A program made the translations under genes and the position numbers. Source: Sphaerisporangium sp. (GTDB lineage: Bacteria > Actinomycetota > Actinomycetes > Streptosporangiales > Streptosporangiaceae). From it: a DNA stretch of 47,396 nucleotides. The notes beneath the pieces are model-generated. The model made no database searches and was not told the origin of the DNA. It saw nothing but the letters and a program-made list of their open reading frames with translations. The DNA lies in NCBI GenBank assembly GCA_025964675.1, contig JAOPYI010000022.1, positions 1-47,396 of the forward strand. Reading direction: 5' to 3'. Positions 34,464-44,666 of the stretch are shown piece by piece (within the stretch, counting starts at the first letter, position 1; the number at the start of each line of letters is the position of its first letter).

Positions 34464-36563
34464 TCAATTCGTGGTGGCCAGTGCCAGTGGGAGGACGGCG
34501 GGCGCGCCGGCCTGGCGCAGGACGGCCGCGCCCATGGTCATGGTCCAGCCGGTGTCTACGCGGTCGTCGACCAGGAGCACAGGGCCGCCGGAGACGTCGG
34601 CGACGGGCGGTGCCAGGGTCGCCCGGAGGGCGCGCACCCGCTGGGCGCTGTTGTGCTGGCGCCCTGGCGGGCCCTGCCGGTAGGTCAGGGAGCCGAGGTA
34701 GCTCAGCCGCCCGACGGCGGCCAGCCGTTCACCCAGACTGGTGACCAGCGCCGGCCGGGTCACGGACGGCACGGTGACGACCGAGATCGGGCGCTCCTCC
34801 CACTGCCACGAACTCAGCACCTTGACGACGGCGTCGAAGACCTCGTCGGGCACCGGGCCGTCGGAGGCGCCCTCGGCCAGTAGCCGCCTCAGCGCGTTCC
34901 CCCAGCCGATGTCGGTGAGCCGTCCGAGCGCCCGCCCCGGCTCCGCCGCCACGTCGGAGCGGATCCGCCCGGAGAGGCCGATCTCCTTCAGGCCCGTGGG
35001 CCACTGGCGCCGGGGCTCGACGTCGACGCCCGGCCGGTGAAGGCGCTCACGGGCGCTTCGGACGGCGCCCGCCTGGATCTCCACCGAGCGATGGGCTCCC
35101 GTGCAGTTGTCGCAGCGACCGCAGGGCCGCGCGGTGTCGTCGTCGAGGTGGCGCCTGAGGAACTCCTCACGGCACTCGGAGGTGGCGATATAGCCGAGCA
35201 TGGCCCGCTGCTCGGCGGCGCGCTCGGCGGCGACCCGCGTGTATCTCTCGGTGTCGTACGCCCAGGGCCGCCCGGTGGACTGCCAGCCGCCCTTGACCCG
35301 CTTGGCCGCGCCGTCGACGTCGAGGACCTTGAGCATCGTCTCCAGCCGGTTGCGGCTGAGGTCGACCCGGGTCTCCAGCGCGGCCGTGGACATCGTGCCC
35401 TCCTCGGCGAGCGTCTGGAGCGTGGCCCGCACCACAGGCTCCGGGGGAAAGGCCAGCGAGGCGAAATAAGCCCAGATATCCCGGTCTTCTGGCCCGGGAA
35501 GCAGGATCACCTCTGCGCGCTCGACCCCGCGCCCGGCCCGGCCGACCTGCTGGTAGTAGGCGACGGGTGACGCGGGAGCGCCGACGTGCATGACGAACCC
35601 CAGGTCCGGCTTGTCGAACCCCATGCCGAGGGCGGAGGTGGCGACGAGCGCCTTCAGCCGGTTGCCGAGCAGGGCCTGCTCGGCGGCGAGCCGGTCGGCG
35701 GGATCTGTCTGACCGGAATAGGCGGCCACCTCGTGGCCCTGATCGCGCAGGTAGGCGGCGATCTCCTGGGTGGCGGCCACGGTGAGCGTGTAGATGATGC
35801 CGGAGCCCTTCAGCTCGCGGAGCGTCTCGGCCAGCCAGGCCAGGCGCTGCTCGGCGGTGGTCAGCCGCACGACGCTGAGGTGAAGGCTGTCGCGCTCGAG
35901 CGGCCCCCGCAACACCAGCGTGTCACCGATCTGATCGCTGGAGGCCCCGGTGCCGAGTTGCTCGGCGACGTCTCTGGTGACCCGGGCGTTGGCCGTGGCG
36001 GTGGTGGCGAGCACGGGGACGCCCGGTGGCAGGTCGGCCAGCAGGGTGCGCAGCCGGCGGTAGTCGGGACGGAAATCATGGCCCCAGTCAGAGATGCAGT
36101 GGGCCTCGTCGACGACCACCAGGCCGGCGCTCGCCGCGAGCTTCGGCAGCACGAGGTCGCGGAAGTCGGGGTTGTTCAGCCGCTCGGGGCTGACCAGCAG
36201 CACGTCGACCTCGCCACGCTCGACCTCGGCGTGGATGAGATCCCACTCATCGACGTTTGCGGAGTTGATCGTGGCGGCGTGGACCCCGGCGCGCTCGGCG
36301 GCGGCGATCTGGTTGCGCATCAGGGCCAGCAGCGGCGAGACGATCACGGTGGGACCGGCGCCCCGCGCCCGCAGGAGCGCGGTGGCGATGAAGTAGACAG
36401 CCGACTTGCCCCAGCCGGTGCGCTGCACGACCAGGGCGCGCCGCCGCTCCACGACAAGCGCCCGGATGGCCGACCATTGGTCGTCCCGGAGCCTGGCCTG
36501 CTCCCCCGCGAGGGATCGCAGCCTCTGCTCCGCCTCGGCCCGCAGGCCGGTCTCGTCAACCAT
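34464..36563 (-). CDS. RecQ-family DNA helicase with C-terminal phosphoribosyltransferase-like domain
   Basis: This 699-residue 3'-5' helicase has Walker A in [16 protein letters not shown] box [18 protein letters not shown], motif III ATTATA, motif [11 protein letters not shown] and the RecQ zinc module ([10 protein letters not shown]...CGRCDNC). The last 110 or so residues form a type I phosphoribosyltransferase-like domain: [10 protein letters not shown], then QHNSAQR and [15 protein letters not shown], as in ComFC-like proteins. No HRDC domain is seen. ATG 36563 has AAGGAG only 2 nt away, so the exact start is uncertain. The gene diverges from parC. Confidence 0.9.
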   Translation of the reverse strand: MVDETGLRAEAEQRLRSLAGEQARLRDDQWSAIRALVVERRRALVVQRTGWGKSAVYFIATALLRARGAGPTVIVSPLLALMRNQIAAAERAGVHAATINSANVDEWDLIHAEVERGEVDVLLVSPERLNNPDFRDLVLPKLAASAGLVVVDEAHCISDWGHDFRPDYRRLRTLLADLPPGVPVLATTATANARVTRDVAEQLGTGASSDQIGDTLVLRGPLERDSLHLSVVRLTTAEQRLAWLAETLRELKGSGIIYTLTVAATQEIAAYLRDQGHEVAAYSGQTDPADRLAAEQALLGNRLKALVATSALGMGFDKPDLGFVMHVGAPASPVAYYQQVGRAGRGVERAEVILLPGPEDRDIWAYFASLAFPPEPVVRATLQTLAEEGTMSTAALETRVDLSRNRLETMLKVLDVDGAAKRVKGGWQSTGRPWAYDTERYTRVAAERAAEQRAMLGYIATSECREEFLRRHLDDDTARPCGRCDNCTGAHRSVEIQAGAVRSARERLHRPGVDVEPRRQWPTGLKEIGLSGRIRSDVAAEPGRALGRLTDIGWGNALRRLLAEGASDGPVPDEVFDAVVKVLSSWQWEERPISVVTVPSVTRPALVTSLGERLAAVGRLSYLGSLTYRQGPPGRQHNSAQRVRALRATLAPPVADVSGGPVLLVDDRVDTGWTMTMGAAVLRQAGAPAVLPLALATTN

Positions 36564-36839
36564 GGCTCCTTGGTACCAGGTCCCGGCGACGTTTTCGGCC
36601 GTCAGCCCTCCTCCCGTGGACATCGAGTGCCCGATTCGAGGTTCATCCACAGCCCAGCGCGACACTCGTGTCTCCGGAATCCCTCCCTGACCGTCCAGAC
36701 CAAGCAAGCAACCGTTTGGTAAAGCACAGACCATCTCACGCGCGGATCGCGATGGTGACGTAGGCCGCCGTGCCTGCCGTACGGGCGCAAAAGCCCTTCG
36801 AGTCGCGGAACACCTTGCACCTTCGGCACAATGTTCGAT

Positions 36840-39383
36840 ATGGCCCGACGGACTACCACACCCCCGCAAGACGAGGACTTCGAGGAGCGGATCGTCGACA
36901 TCGACGTTTCGACCGAGATGCGCACCAGTTTCCTGGAGTACGCCTACTCCGTGATCTATCAGCGCGCGCTCCCCGACGCACGCGACGGACTGAAGCCGGT
37001 CCAGCGCCGCATCCTCTACTCGATGAGCGAGATGGGCCTGCGGCCCGACCGGGGGCACGTCAAGTCCTCACGCGTCGTCGGGGACGTGATGGGCAAGCTC
37101 CACCCGCACGGCGACACCGCGATCTACGACGCGCTGGTGCGCATGGCGCAGCCGTTCTCGATGCGGCTTCCGCTGGTCGACGGCCACGGCAACTTCGGGT
37201 CACCCGACGACATGCCCGCCGCGATGCGCTACACCGAGGCGCGTCTCGCGCCCGCGGCCATGCTGATGGTGCAGTCGATCGACGAGGACACCGTCGACTT
37301 CAAGCCCAACTACGACGGCCAGGAGACCGAGCCCACGGTCCTGCCTAGCGCCTTCCCGAACCTTCTGGTGAACGGCGCCACCGGCATCGCCGTCGGCATG
37401 GCCACCAACATGGCGCCCCACAACCTGGTCGAGGTCATCTCCGCGGCCCGCCACCTCATCAAGAACCCGCACGCCTCGCTGGACGAGCTGATGCGGTTCG
37501 TCCCCGGGCCCGACCTGCCGACCGGCGGCTCGATCAGCGGCCTCGCCGGCGTGAGGGACGCGTACGAGACCGGCCGAGGCACGTTCCGCATGCGAGCCAA
37601 GGCGACCATCGACCAGGTCACCCCGCGCCGCAAGGGCATCGTCGTCACCGAGCTGCCCTTCAACGTCGGCCCGGAGCGGGTCATCACCAAGATCAAGGAG
37701 CTGGTGACCTCCAAAAGGCTCTCCGGCATCTCCGACCTGAAGGATCTCACCGACCGGCACAAGGGCCTGCGCCTGGTCATCGAGATCAAGAACGGCTTCC
37801 ACCCGGAGGCCGTGCTGGCCGAGCTCTACCGCATGACCCCGATGGAGGAGACCTTCGGGATCAACAACGTGGCGCTGGTCGACGGCCAGCCCCGCACCCT
37901 CGGCCTGAAGGCCCTGCTCCAGGTCTACGTCGACCACCGCATCGAAGTGGTCCGCCGCCGGTCCAGCTTCCGGCGGCGCAAGCGCGAGGACCGCCTTCAC
38001 CTGGTCGACGGCCTCATCGTCGCGCTTCTCAGCATCGACGAGGTCATCCAGGTCATCCGCTCCTCCGACGACTCCACCGAGGCCCGTACCCGGCTGATGG
38101 AGATCTTCGAGCTGTCGGAGATTCAGGCCAACTACATCCTCGACACGCCGCTGCGCCGCCTCACCAAGTACGACAAGATCGAGCTCGAACGCGAGCGGCA
38201 GACCCTCCAGGAGGAGATCGCCGAGCTCACCGCGATCCTGTCCTCGGAGGACCGGCTGCGCCGGGTGGTCTCCGCCGAGCTCGCCGAGGTCTCCAAGACG
38301 TACGGCACGCCGCGCCGCACCGTCCTGCTGGAGGCCGGGGCGGTCACCACGCCGGGCGCCATCCCGCTGGAGGTGGCCGACGACCCATGTCTGGTGCTGC
38401 TGTCCTCGACGGGCCTGCTCGCCCGCACGGGCGACGCCTCGCCGCTGGGCTCCGGGGAGGAGCGCTCGGCCCATGACGTGCTGGTCTCGGTCGTGCGGTC
38501 GACGGTGAGGGGCGAGGCCGGCGTGGTGACGTCGGCCGGGCGCCTGATCAGGGTCTCGGTCGTCGACCTGCCGACCCTGCCGCCGTCAGCCAGCCCACCT
38601 TCCCTGTCGGGCGGCCACCCGGTCAGCGAGTACGTCACGCTGAACCCCGGCGAGCTCGTCGTCGGCCTCGGATCCCTCGACCCCGAGGGTCCCGGCCTGG
38701 CGCTCGGCACCGCGCACGGCATGGTCAAGCGGGTCGTGCCCGAATACCCGGTGAACCGCAACGACTTCGAGGTCATCGGCCTCAAGCCGGGCGACAGGGT
38801 GGTCGGGGCCGTGGAGCTGTCGTCCGAAGACCACGACATGGTCTTCATCGCCTCCGACGCGCAGCTCCTGCGCTTCTCCGCCTCGTCCGTACGGCCGCAG
38901 GGGCGCCCGGCCGGCGGCATGGCGGGCATCCGGCTCGACGGCGACGCCAAGGTGGTCTGGTTCGGCGTCGTGGACCCCTCCCGCGAGGCCCGCGTCGTCA
39001 CCGTGGCCGGCTCCGCCACCGCGCTTCCCGGCACGGAGACGGGGGGCGGCAAGGTGTCCGACTACACGGAGTTCCCGCCGAAGGGCCGTGCGACGGGCGG
39101 CGTCCGGGCGCAGCGCTTCCTCAAGGGTGAGGACCTGCTCATCCTCGCCTGGGCGGGCCCGGCACCCATCAAGGCCGTCTCCTCGACAGGCAAGCCGGTC
39201 GAGATGCCCACCGAGCTGGGCCGCCGCGACGGCTCAGGGCTCCAGCTCAGCGCCGCCGTCGCGGCGATCGGTGGAGCGCTCGGCAGCGGCCGGGCTGACG
39301 GCTCCGGCGGCTCGTACGTCGACGGCGACGGCATGGAAGATCAGGAAGGCGCCCCGGCCCAGCCCGGCGTACAGCTCTTCTGA
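36840..39383 (+). CDS. parC: DNA topoisomerase IV subunit A
   Basis: This 847-residue type IIA topoisomerase breakage subunit has the quinolone region [17 protein letters not shown] and catalytic Tyr131 in [10 protein letters not shown]. The beta-propeller C-terminus lacks a clear GyrA box (QRRGGKG); the nearest match is [10 protein letters not shown]. With the parE gene close by and the principal sigma gene beyond, this fits ParC of streptomycetes rather than GyrA. The enzyme decatenates chromosomes. ATG 36840 is chosen; ATG 36831 would add three residues. CACAAT 7 nt upstream could drive a leaderless mRNA. Confidence 0.92.
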   Translation: MARRTTTPPQDEDFEERIVDIDVSTEMRTSFLEYAYSVIYQRALPDARDGLKPVQRRILYSMSEMGLRPDRGHVKSSRVVGDVMGKLHPHGDTAIYDALVRMAQPFSMRLPLVDGHGNFGSPDDMPAAMRYTEARLAPAAMLMVQSIDEDTVDFKPNYDGQETEPTVLPSAFPNLLVNGATGIAVGMATNMAPHNLVEVISAARHLIKNPHASLDELMRFVPGPDLPTGGSISGLAGVRDAYETGRGTFRMRAKATIDQVTPRRKGIVVTELPFNVGPERVITKIKELVTSKRLSGISDLKDLTDRHKGLRLVIEIKNGFHPEAVLAELYRMTPMEETFGINNVALVDGQPRTLGLKALLQVYVDHRIEVVRRRSSFRRRKREDRLHLVDGLIVALLSIDEVIQVIRSSDDSTEARTRLMEIFELSEIQANYILDTPLRRLTKYDKIELERERQTLQEEIAELTAILSSEDRLRRVVSAELAEVSKTYGTPRRTVLLEAGAVTTPGAIPLEVADDPCLVLLSSTGLLARTGDASPLGSGEERSAHDVLVSVVRSTVRGEAGVVTSAGRLIRVSVVDLPTLPPSASPPSLSGGHPVSEYVTLNPGELVVGLGSLDPEGPGLALGTAHGMVKRVVPEYPVNRNDFEVIGLKPGDRVVGAVELSSEDHDMVFIASDAQLLRFSASSVRPQGRPAGGMAGIRLDGDAKVVWFGVVDPSREARVVTVAGSATALPGTETGGGKVSDYTEFPPKGRATGGVRAQRFLKGEDLLILAWAGPAPIKAVSSTGKPVEMPTELGRRDGSGLQLSAAVAAIGGALGSGRADGSGGSYVDGDGMEDQEGAPAQPGVQLF

Positions 39384-39428
39384 TCTTTCCCGGGCCCGTT
39401 GTGGCCACGCGGGCCCGGGAAGGGATCA
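39381..39428 (+). terminator. parC terminator hairpin
   Basis: TTCCCGGGCCCG (39387-39398) and CGGGCCCGGGAA (39410-39421) form a perfect 12-bp stem with an 11-nt loop. The outer TGATC/GATCA can extend it over the parC stop codon. It lies between convergent genes. Confidence 0.8.
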
Positions 39429-39443
39429 GAGGCGCACAGTGGC

Positions 39444-39818
39444 CTAATCGGCGTCGCAGAGGCAGAACGGGTGACCCGCCGGGTCGAGGAAGACCGTGAA
39501 GCCGTGGTCCACCTCGCCGGGCTGGTAGGGATGCTTGACGGCGCCCAGGGCCAGCACCTCGGCCTCGGCCTTCTTACGGTCGTCCACCGTCAGGTCCAGG
39601 TGGAACTGCTGAGGATGGTCGGAGGTGGGCCAGTTCGGCGGCTGGTAGCCGTCCGCCAGCTGGAACGACAGCCTGATCTCCCCGCCGTCGCCCAGGCTCA
39701 CCCAGTCGTGGTCCTCGTACACGACCTTCCAGCCGACCACGGCGGAGTAGAACTCGGCCAGGGCTCTCGGATCCGGACAGTCGAGTACGACAGCACGCAT
39801 GCGCGCGATCTCGCTCAT
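39444..39818 (-). CDS. VOC-family protein (glyoxalase/bleomycin-resistance fold)
   Basis: This 124-residue protein has two beta-alpha-beta-beta-beta units: RMRAVVLDCPDPRALAEFYS...WVSLGDGG and FHLDLTVDDRKKAEAEVLALG...FTVFLDPAGHPFCLCDAD. The DPAGHPFCL ending is typical of the VOC superfamily. The substrate is unknown, and metal binding is not certain because the first-half histidine is lacking. ATG 39818 has AAGGA about 9 nt upstream. The open frame continues to 40178 but without a domain match. Confidence 0.88.
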   Translation of the reverse strand: MSEIARMRAVVLDCPDPRALAEFYSAVVGWKVVYEDHDWVSLGDGGEIRLSFQLADGYQPPNWPTSDHPQQFHLDLTVDDRKKAEAEVLALGAVKHPYQPGEVDHGFTVFLDPAGHPFCLCDAD

Positions 39819-40011
39819 CACCACTTCCTTTCCCGACACCGGTAAGACACGAACAACAGTGTCACAGATGGCGGACCGGCGGGTTGGTGAAAGGTCTGGT
39901 ATCCCGAGGGGGCCCCAAACCGCCACGCGGCGCGACACACGGCCGCGGCGTCGAGGGGAAGCCCGGGAGCGACCAGAACGCCCTTCGGAGGCCGCGGAGG
40001 TGAACGGGGGA

Positions 40012-40040
40012 CCCTTGCGGCCGCCCCGGCGCGGCAAGGG
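40012..40040 (-). terminator. possible terminator after the 107-residue unknown gene
   Basis: CCCTTGC (40012-40018) and GCAAGGG (40034-40040) pair across a 15-nt GC-rich loop that can pair further. It lies 32 bp past the stop of the unknown gene at 40072. The remaining 39819-40011 stretch holds no gene. Confidence 0.4.
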
Positions 40041-40071
40041 CCCGCTCAGGGCTTCCCAGGCCATGCCTACG

Positions 40072-40395
40072 CTAGGGACGCGAGGGGACGGCGTCGCCTC
40101 TGGCGACCGGAGGCATCGCGGTGAGCAGCTCCCATGGCTCCCCCTCCTGCCAGAAGTCGATGAGCCTGGCCACCGCATCCCCCGGCTCGAAGTCTCCGAA
40201 CCCGTAGGGACCGAAGCATCCGGCCTCCTCCAAGGCGATGATCAGCGGATCGTCGTCGGGAAGGGCCTGGACGTAGGCGGCGGCGTCCAGCAACGCCAGC
40301 GCGCAGCGGGCGTTCCAGCCGCCGTCTCTGCGCTGGACACGGTCGAGCCGCCACCTCGCCCGTGCGCGTAGATAGCCGGCGAGCGAATCGGTCAT
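40072..40395 (-). CDS. conserved hypothetical protein
   Basis: I do not recognise a family for this 107-residue protein. It looks mostly helical and soluble: LAGYLRARARWRLDRVQRRD, then WNARCALALLDAAAYVQAL, an acidic stretch (DDDPLIIALEEAG) and FDPG-like FGDFEPGDAVARLIDFWQEG. ATG 40395 has GGTGGGG immediately upstream. The frame is open to 40605 but would overlap the carbonic anhydrase gene head-on. It diverges from that gene. Confidence 0.6.
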   Translation of the reverse strand: MTDSLAGYLRARARWRLDRVQRRDGGWNARCALALLDAAAYVQALPDDDPLIIALEEAGCFGPYGFGDFEPGDAVARLIDFWQEGEPWELLTAMPPVARGDAVPSRP

Positions 40396-40542
40396 CCCCA
40401 CCGCGAACCCTCTCGACGATCTTGCACATTGAGTGAGTTCATCATCACCCAAAGTGACTGATGATCGTGGGATCTTTGCGAGGCCGGTACCGGACAGGGC
40501 CCGCTGTATTGCCATTTCCGGCATCAGGGAATATTGACAACT

Positions 40543-41043
40543 ATGACGGGATCCTTCGACGATCTGCTGGCCGCCAATGAGCGCTTCGCTGAAGCCTTCA
40601 CCCACTCCAGGCTGACCGGCCGAGCGCTACGCGGCCTTGCCGTGGTCACCTGCATGGACTCACGAATCGACCCCCTCAACCTGCTCGGCCTCAGGGCGGG
40701 TGACGCCAAGATCCTCCGCAACGCGGGAGCGCGGGTCACCCCCGACGTGCTGCGCACTCTCGTGCTCGCGGTCTACCTCCTCGGCGTCGACCGCGTCCTT
40801 GTGATGCCGCACACCGACTGCCGGATGGCCAAGTCGACCGACGAGGACGTCCACGAGCTGATCAGCCAGGACTACGGCGTGGACACGCGCAGCCTGGAGT
40901 TCCACACCGTGCCCGATCAGGACGCGGCGCTCCGGCGCGACCTGATCCGGATCCGGACCTATCCGTACCTGCCGGAACGCCTGGTCGTCGGCGGAGCGGT
41001 CTACGACGTCCACACAGGCAAGCTGATGCCCGTGGAGCTCTGA
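40543..41043 (+). CDS. beta-class carbonic anhydrase
   Basis: This 166-residue enzyme interconverts CO2 and bicarbonate. Zinc ligands are Cys37 (VTCMDSRID), His90 and Cys93 (MPHTDCRM), and the Asp39-Arg41 pair is present. It is a short actinobacterial beta-CA. The bicarbonate could supply acyl-CoA carboxylase, a family-level inference. ATG 40543 is used; TTG 40534 is in frame. No Shine-Dalgarno sequence is seen, but AATATT lies 7 nt upstream, so a leaderless mRNA is possible. It ends 15 bp before the convergent parE stop. Confidence 0.93.
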   Translation: MTGSFDDLLAANERFAEAFTHSRLTGRALRGLAVVTCMDSRIDPLNLLGLRAGDAKILRNAGARVTPDVLRTLVLAVYLLGVDRVLVMPHTDCRMAKSTDEDVHELISQDYGVDTRSLEFHTVPDQDAALRRDLIRIRTYPYLPERLVVGGAVYDVHTGKLMPVEL

Positions 41044-41058
41044 CCCATACGGCCGGGC

Positions 41059-43131
41059 TCAGGCGTCGATGTGGTCGCGGTCGACCTCGGCGGCGCTTCC
41101 GACGATGAACTCGCGGCGCGGTGCCACGTCGCTGCCCATGAGCAACGCGAAGATCTGCTCGGCGGCCTCGACGTCCTCGATGCGGACCCGGCGGAGCGTG
41201 CGGTGACGCGGCTCCATGGTGGTCTCCGCGAGCTGGTCGGCGTCCATCTCGCCGAGGCCCTTGTAGCGCTGGATCGGGTCCTTCCAGCGCTTGCCCCGGC
41301 GCTCGAGGTCGCGCAGCACCTTGTGCAACTCGGCGTCGGAGTAGGTGTAGACGTACTTCTCCTTGCCCCTGCCCGGATTGGTGATCTCGATCCGGTGCAG
41401 GGGAGGCACGGCGGCGAACACGCGCCCGGCCTCGACCATGGGCCTCATGTAGCGGTGGAACAGGGTCAGTAGCAGGCAGCGGATGTGGGCGCCGTCGACG
41501 TCGGCGTCGGCCATCAGGATGACCTTGCCGTACCGCGCGGCGTCGATGTCGAACCCTCTGCCGGAGCCGGCGCCGATCACCTGGATGATCGCGGCGCACT
41601 CGGCGTTCTTCAGCATGTCGGCCACGGAGGCCTTCTGCACGTTCAGGATCTTGCCACGGATCGGTAGCAGGGCCTGGAACTCCGAGTCGCGGGCCGCGCG
41701 GGCGGTGCCGAGGGCGGAGTCGCCCTCGACGATGAACAGCTCGCTGCGGTCGACCGCGTCGCTGCGGCAGTCGACCAGCTTGGCGGGGAGCGCGGAGTTC
41801 TCAAGGGCGCTCTTGCGGCGCTGGTTGTCGCGGTGCTCCCGGGCCGCGATGCGGGCCTTGGCCGCCGCGACGATCTTCTCGAGCATGGCGCGGAGCTGCA
41901 GCTTGTGGGCACGCCTGGTGCTGGCGAAGAGCTCCTTCAGCTCGCGCGTGACCACGTGGGACACGATGCGGGCCGCCGCCGAGGTGCCGAGGACCTCCTT
42001 GGTCTGCCCCTCGAACTGCGGCTCCGGCACCCGGACCGTGACCACCGCGGTGAGGCCCTCCAGGATGTCTTCCTTGCTGACCGGGTCGTCGCCGTTCTTG
42101 AGCAGGCGGGTCTCCCTGAGCTGCTCGTTGATCGTGCGGACCAGGGCGCGCTCGAAGCCGCTGACGTGGGTGCCGCCCTTGGGGGTGGCGATCACGTTGA
42201 CGAACGAGCGCACTGTCGTGTCGTACCCCTTGCCCCAGCGGACGGCGACGTCCACGGTGAGCTCGCGCTCCACGTCGGTGGAGGTCATGTGGCCCTGCTC
42301 GTCGAGCACGGGCACGGTCTCGTGGAAGTGGCCGACGCCCTGCAGGCGCATGACGTCGCAGACGGACTCGTCACGGGCCAGGAACTCGGTGAACTCGGAG
42401 ATGCCGCCGTCGAAGCGGAACTCGTCCTCCAAGGGCTCCTCGCCGCGGCTGTCGCGCACCGCGATCGTGAGCCCGGGGACGAGGAAAGCGGTCTGCCGCG
42501 CGCGCACGTGGATCTCGTCGAGCGAGACCTCGGCCTCGGGCAGGAAGATCTGCTGGTCGACCCACCAGCGCACGCGTGTGCCGGTGGCCCTGGCCTTGAG
42601 GGCGCCGCCGTCGCGCAGGCCGGACTTCTTCTTGAACTTGGCGCCGGGACCGTCGCCGTCGAACACGCCGGGCACGCCGCGGCGGAAGCTGATCTCGTGG
42701 ACGCGCCCGCCTCGGTCGACCTCGACGTCGAGCCGAACGGACAGGGCGTTGACCACGGAGGCGCCGACGCCGTGCAGGCCGCCGGAGGCGCCGTAGGAGC
42801 CGCCGCCGAACTTGCCGCCGGCGTGGAGCTTGGTGTAGACGAGCTCGACGCCCGCCAGGCCGCTCTTGGGCTCGACGTCGACGGGGATGCCCCGGCCGTC
42901 GTCGCGGACCTCGATGGACCCGTCGGGGAACAGCTCGACCTCGATGCGCTTGCAGAAGCCGGCGAGAGCCTCGTCGACGGCGTTGTCCACGATCTCCCAG
43001 AGGCAGTGCATGAGACCGCGGCTGTCAGTGGACCCGATGTACATTCCGGGGCGCTTACGGACGGCCTCAAGGCCCTCCAGCACCGACAGATGACGGGCCG
43101 TGTAACCCGCCTCCGTGCTGACTGCGGTCAC
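41059..43131 (-). CDS. parE: DNA topoisomerase IV subunit B
   Basis: This 690-residue ATPase subunit has the GHKL site (EIVDNAVDEALAG, DDGRGIPVD, GGLHGVGASVVNALS), the transducer lysine region TPKGGTHVSGFE, and the TOPRIM motifs EGDSALG and DADVDGAHIRCLLLT. EGDSALG instead of EGDSAGG is what I recall for streptomycete ParE. It pairs with ParC encoded 1.7 kb away on the other strand. Three GTG codons (43131, 43137, 43143) stand in a row of GTGGGA repeats. I chose 43131, preceded by GGGAGTGGGA, but any may be used. Confidence 0.93.
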   Translation of the reverse strand: MTAVSTEAGYTARHLSVLEGLEAVRKRPGMYIGSTDSRGLMHCLWEIVDNAVDEALAGFCKRIEVELFPDGSIEVRDDGRGIPVDVEPKSGLAGVELVYTKLHAGGKFGGGSYGASGGLHGVGASVVNALSVRLDVEVDRGGRVHEISFRRGVPGVFDGDGPGAKFKKKSGLRDGGALKARATGTRVRWWVDQQIFLPEAEVSLDEIHVRARQTAFLVPGLTIAVRDSRGEEPLEDEFRFDGGISEFTEFLARDESVCDVMRLQGVGHFHETVPVLDEQGHMTSTDVERELTVDVAVRWGKGYDTTVRSFVNVIATPKGGTHVSGFERALVRTINEQLRETRLLKNGDDPVSKEDILEGLTAVVTVRVPEPQFEGQTKEVLGTSAAARIVSHVVTRELKELFASTRRAHKLQLRAMLEKIVAAAKARIAAREHRDNQRRKSALENSALPAKLVDCRSDAVDRSELFIVEGDSALGTARAARDSEFQALLPIRGKILNVQKASVADMLKNAECAAIIQVIGAGSGRGFDIDAARYGKVILMADADVDGAHIRCLLLTLFHRYMRPMVEAGRVFAAVPPLHRIEITNPGRGKEKYVYTYSDAELHKVLRDLERRGKRWKDPIQRYKGLGEMDADQLAETTMEPRHRTLRRVRIEDVEAAEQIFALLMGSDVAPRREFIVGSAAEVDRDHIDA

Positions 43132-43143
43132 TCCCACTCCCAC

Positions 43144-43374
43144 TGAGCATCGAACATGTGTGCGTAGCCTACCGTTTCTTGATGTTCCGGCGCGCCTAAG
43201 CGTCCCACCAACAAGGAGTTCTGCGTCAGTCGGCAATCGATTCACGTCACTTAACGACACATTCTGCTCTCGGCGTATCCGCATGGCGATTGGGAACGTC
43301 TGCATCGGGTTAGATGTTGAGCCAAGTGACTGACGCCAATCCCCACGTCAGTGGGGTGACCCGAAAGGCGATAC
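43144..43374. other. 231-bp divergent region between parE and the DUF7455 gene
   Basis: No gene is supported. It should contain promoters for both flanking genes. On the plus strand TTGGGA followed by GTTAGATG is the only promoter-like pair, with a poor spacing. A 6-bp hairpin (CCCCAC/GTGGGG) lies at 43341-43356. Confidence 0.4.
43341..43356 (+). promoter_or_regulatory. small hairpin in the DUF7455 leader
   Basis: CCCCAC, GTCA and GTGGGG form a perfect tetraloop hairpin ending 18 nt before GTG 43375 and just ahead of the AAAGGCG ribosome site. It could affect translation or message stability. Confidence 0.4.
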
Positions 43375-43602
43375 GTGACTGGAGCTCTCGCCCCCACCAA
43401 GCCGCTTACCGCCGTGGACCGTTGCGACCGGTGCGGCGCCCAGGCGTACATCCGCGCATCCCTCCCCGTGGGCGGGGAGCTGCTGTTCTGCGCCCACCAC
43501 GGGCGTCGGCACATCGCGGCACTGCGCGATAAGGGTGCCGACATCCAGGACGAGTCGGCGCGCCTGAGCGAAACCCCTACGACGAACACCAGCGAACGGT
43601 GA
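43375..43602 (+). CDS. DUF7455 small zinc-binding protein
   Basis: This 75-residue protein has a compact zinc knuckle: CDRCG (about 17-21) and FCAHHGRRH (about 38-46), that is C-x2-C and C-x2-H. The flanks are hydrophilic. It matches the family often annotated DUF7455 that lies beside parE and the principal sigma gene in actinomycetes. GTG 43375 follows AAAGGCG by about 6 nt. The function is unknown. Confidence 0.83.
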   Translation: MTGALAPTKPLTAVDRCDRCGAQAYIRASLPVGGELLFCAHHGRRHIAALRDKGADIQDESARLSETPTTNTSER

Positions 43603-43772
43603 GCATGCGCCCGCCGTTCTGACCCAGATAATCGAGCACAACCTCATAATGCGAACGCGGCGATCTCGGTTGGCGTCCCCCCGGACACCACCTCGGGACT
43701 CGCCGCGTCGCTCGCTCCGGGCCCGGCCGCACGGCAGGCCCCGGGCCGCCATCGCGTGCGGCGCCAGAGGCG

Positions 43773-44504
43773 TCACCGCACGCGGTAGTGGTAGGCGCCC
43801 GCCATGGTGAAGCCCTCCTGGGCGTACATCGCCGTGGCCGCGACGTTGGACGCCAGCACGGTCAGGTACGCGTCCTCGGCCGCCCGAGCCCGGCCGTGCG
43901 CGAGCAGGGCGCGCAGCACTCCGCGCCCGAGCCCGCGCCTCCGCGCGCCGGGGAGCGTGGCCATGCAGTAGATCCCGAGTGTGCCGCCCTGGAGCACCCC
44001 ACGTCCGACGGCGACCGGCGTCCCGTCCTCCTCGATCGCGGCGTAGCTCGCGGGCACCCCCCGCAGGATCCGCTCGGCGGCGGTCAGGCCGTCCTGCCCG
44101 AAGCGCCCATCCACCGCCCACCAGGTGGCGAGCCAGGCCTCGGACGGGTGGTCGAGGATCTTGACCGCGTGTACGGCGGGCGCGGTCTCATCGGTCATCG
44201 CGGCCACCATGTACGCCGTCTCGTCGACCAGGCGGTACCCGCGCCCTGCCAGCAGCCCGTCGAGGCCGGGCATGGCGCGCGGGCCCATGGAGAAGACGCA
44301 CGGCAGCCCTCGCTCGGCGTAGAACTTCTCGGCGGCCTCGACTGCCCTGGGCGGGTCCTCCGGCTCGGCCCAGGGAAGCACGGAGTTGGCCCGCTTCGTC
44401 ACACCGTCGGCATGGCGCAGGACCCAGCCGCCTAGCCTTTCCTGGTACGGAGCCGGCCAGGCCCGGTGCACAAGATCATCAAAGTCGCGGCTTACCCCAT
44501 TCAC
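43773..44504 (-). CDS. GNAT-family N-acetyltransferase
   Basis: This 243-residue protein has a degenerate N-terminal GNAT-like half and a C-terminal active GNAT domain. The acetyl-CoA site is GIYCMATLPGARRRGLGRGVL (V/I-x-x-x-x-RxxG/A) and the end is LTVLASNVAATAMYAQEGF. The acceptor substrate is unknown. GTG 44504 has no ribosome site; TAGTCT ends 6 nt upstream and points to a leaderless transcript. The gene diverges from yaaA; a 170-bp GC-rich gap separates it from the DUF7455 gene. Confidence 0.88.
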   Translation of the reverse strand: MNGVSRDFDDLVHRAWPAPYQERLGGWVLRHADGVTKRANSVLPWAEPEDPPRAVEAAEKFYAERGLPCVFSMGPRAMPGLDGLLAGRGYRLVDETAYMVAAMTDETAPAVHAVKILDHPSEAWLATWWAVDGRFGQDGLTAAERILRGVPASYAAIEEDGTPVAVGRGVLQGGTLGIYCMATLPGARRRGLGRGVLRALLAHGRARAAEDAYLTVLASNVAATAMYAQEGFTMAGAYHYRVR

Positions 44505-44510
44505 CGGCGC

Positions 44511-44516
44511 AGACTA
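44511..44516 (-). promoter_or_regulatory. candidate -10 box for a leaderless GNAT mRNA
   Basis: TAGTCT on the minus strand is followed by 6 nt and GTG 44504, with no ribosome-binding site between them. Confidence 0.35.
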
Positions 44517-44652
44517 GCCGATCTCCCCCGATCCGGGACCGGCAGGGCTTGGCCCGGCTCTCCCGCGGCGACGGCGAGCTGCCGCGTCGCCCGCGTAGGA
44601 CCGGGCTGTCGTTCGGGAGGCTTGGTAGATACCCCGCTGACCTGCGAGCCGC

Positions 44653-44658
44653 TAGGAT
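44653..44658 (+). promoter_or_regulatory. candidate -10 box for a leaderless yaaA mRNA
   Basis: TAGGAT is followed by 8 nt and GTG 44667. No Shine-Dalgarno sequence is visible. Confidence 0.35.
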
Positions 44659-44666
44659 CGGGGTCC

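Noticed and set aside
36840-39383. Reading the topoisomerase genes as gyrA/gyrB
   Set aside because: No GyrA box, EGDSALG in the B subunit and the parC/parE/sigma gene context favour topoisomerase IV.
41833-43146. Plus-strand open frame opposite parE
   Set aside because: Shadow of parE, whose motifs are complete.
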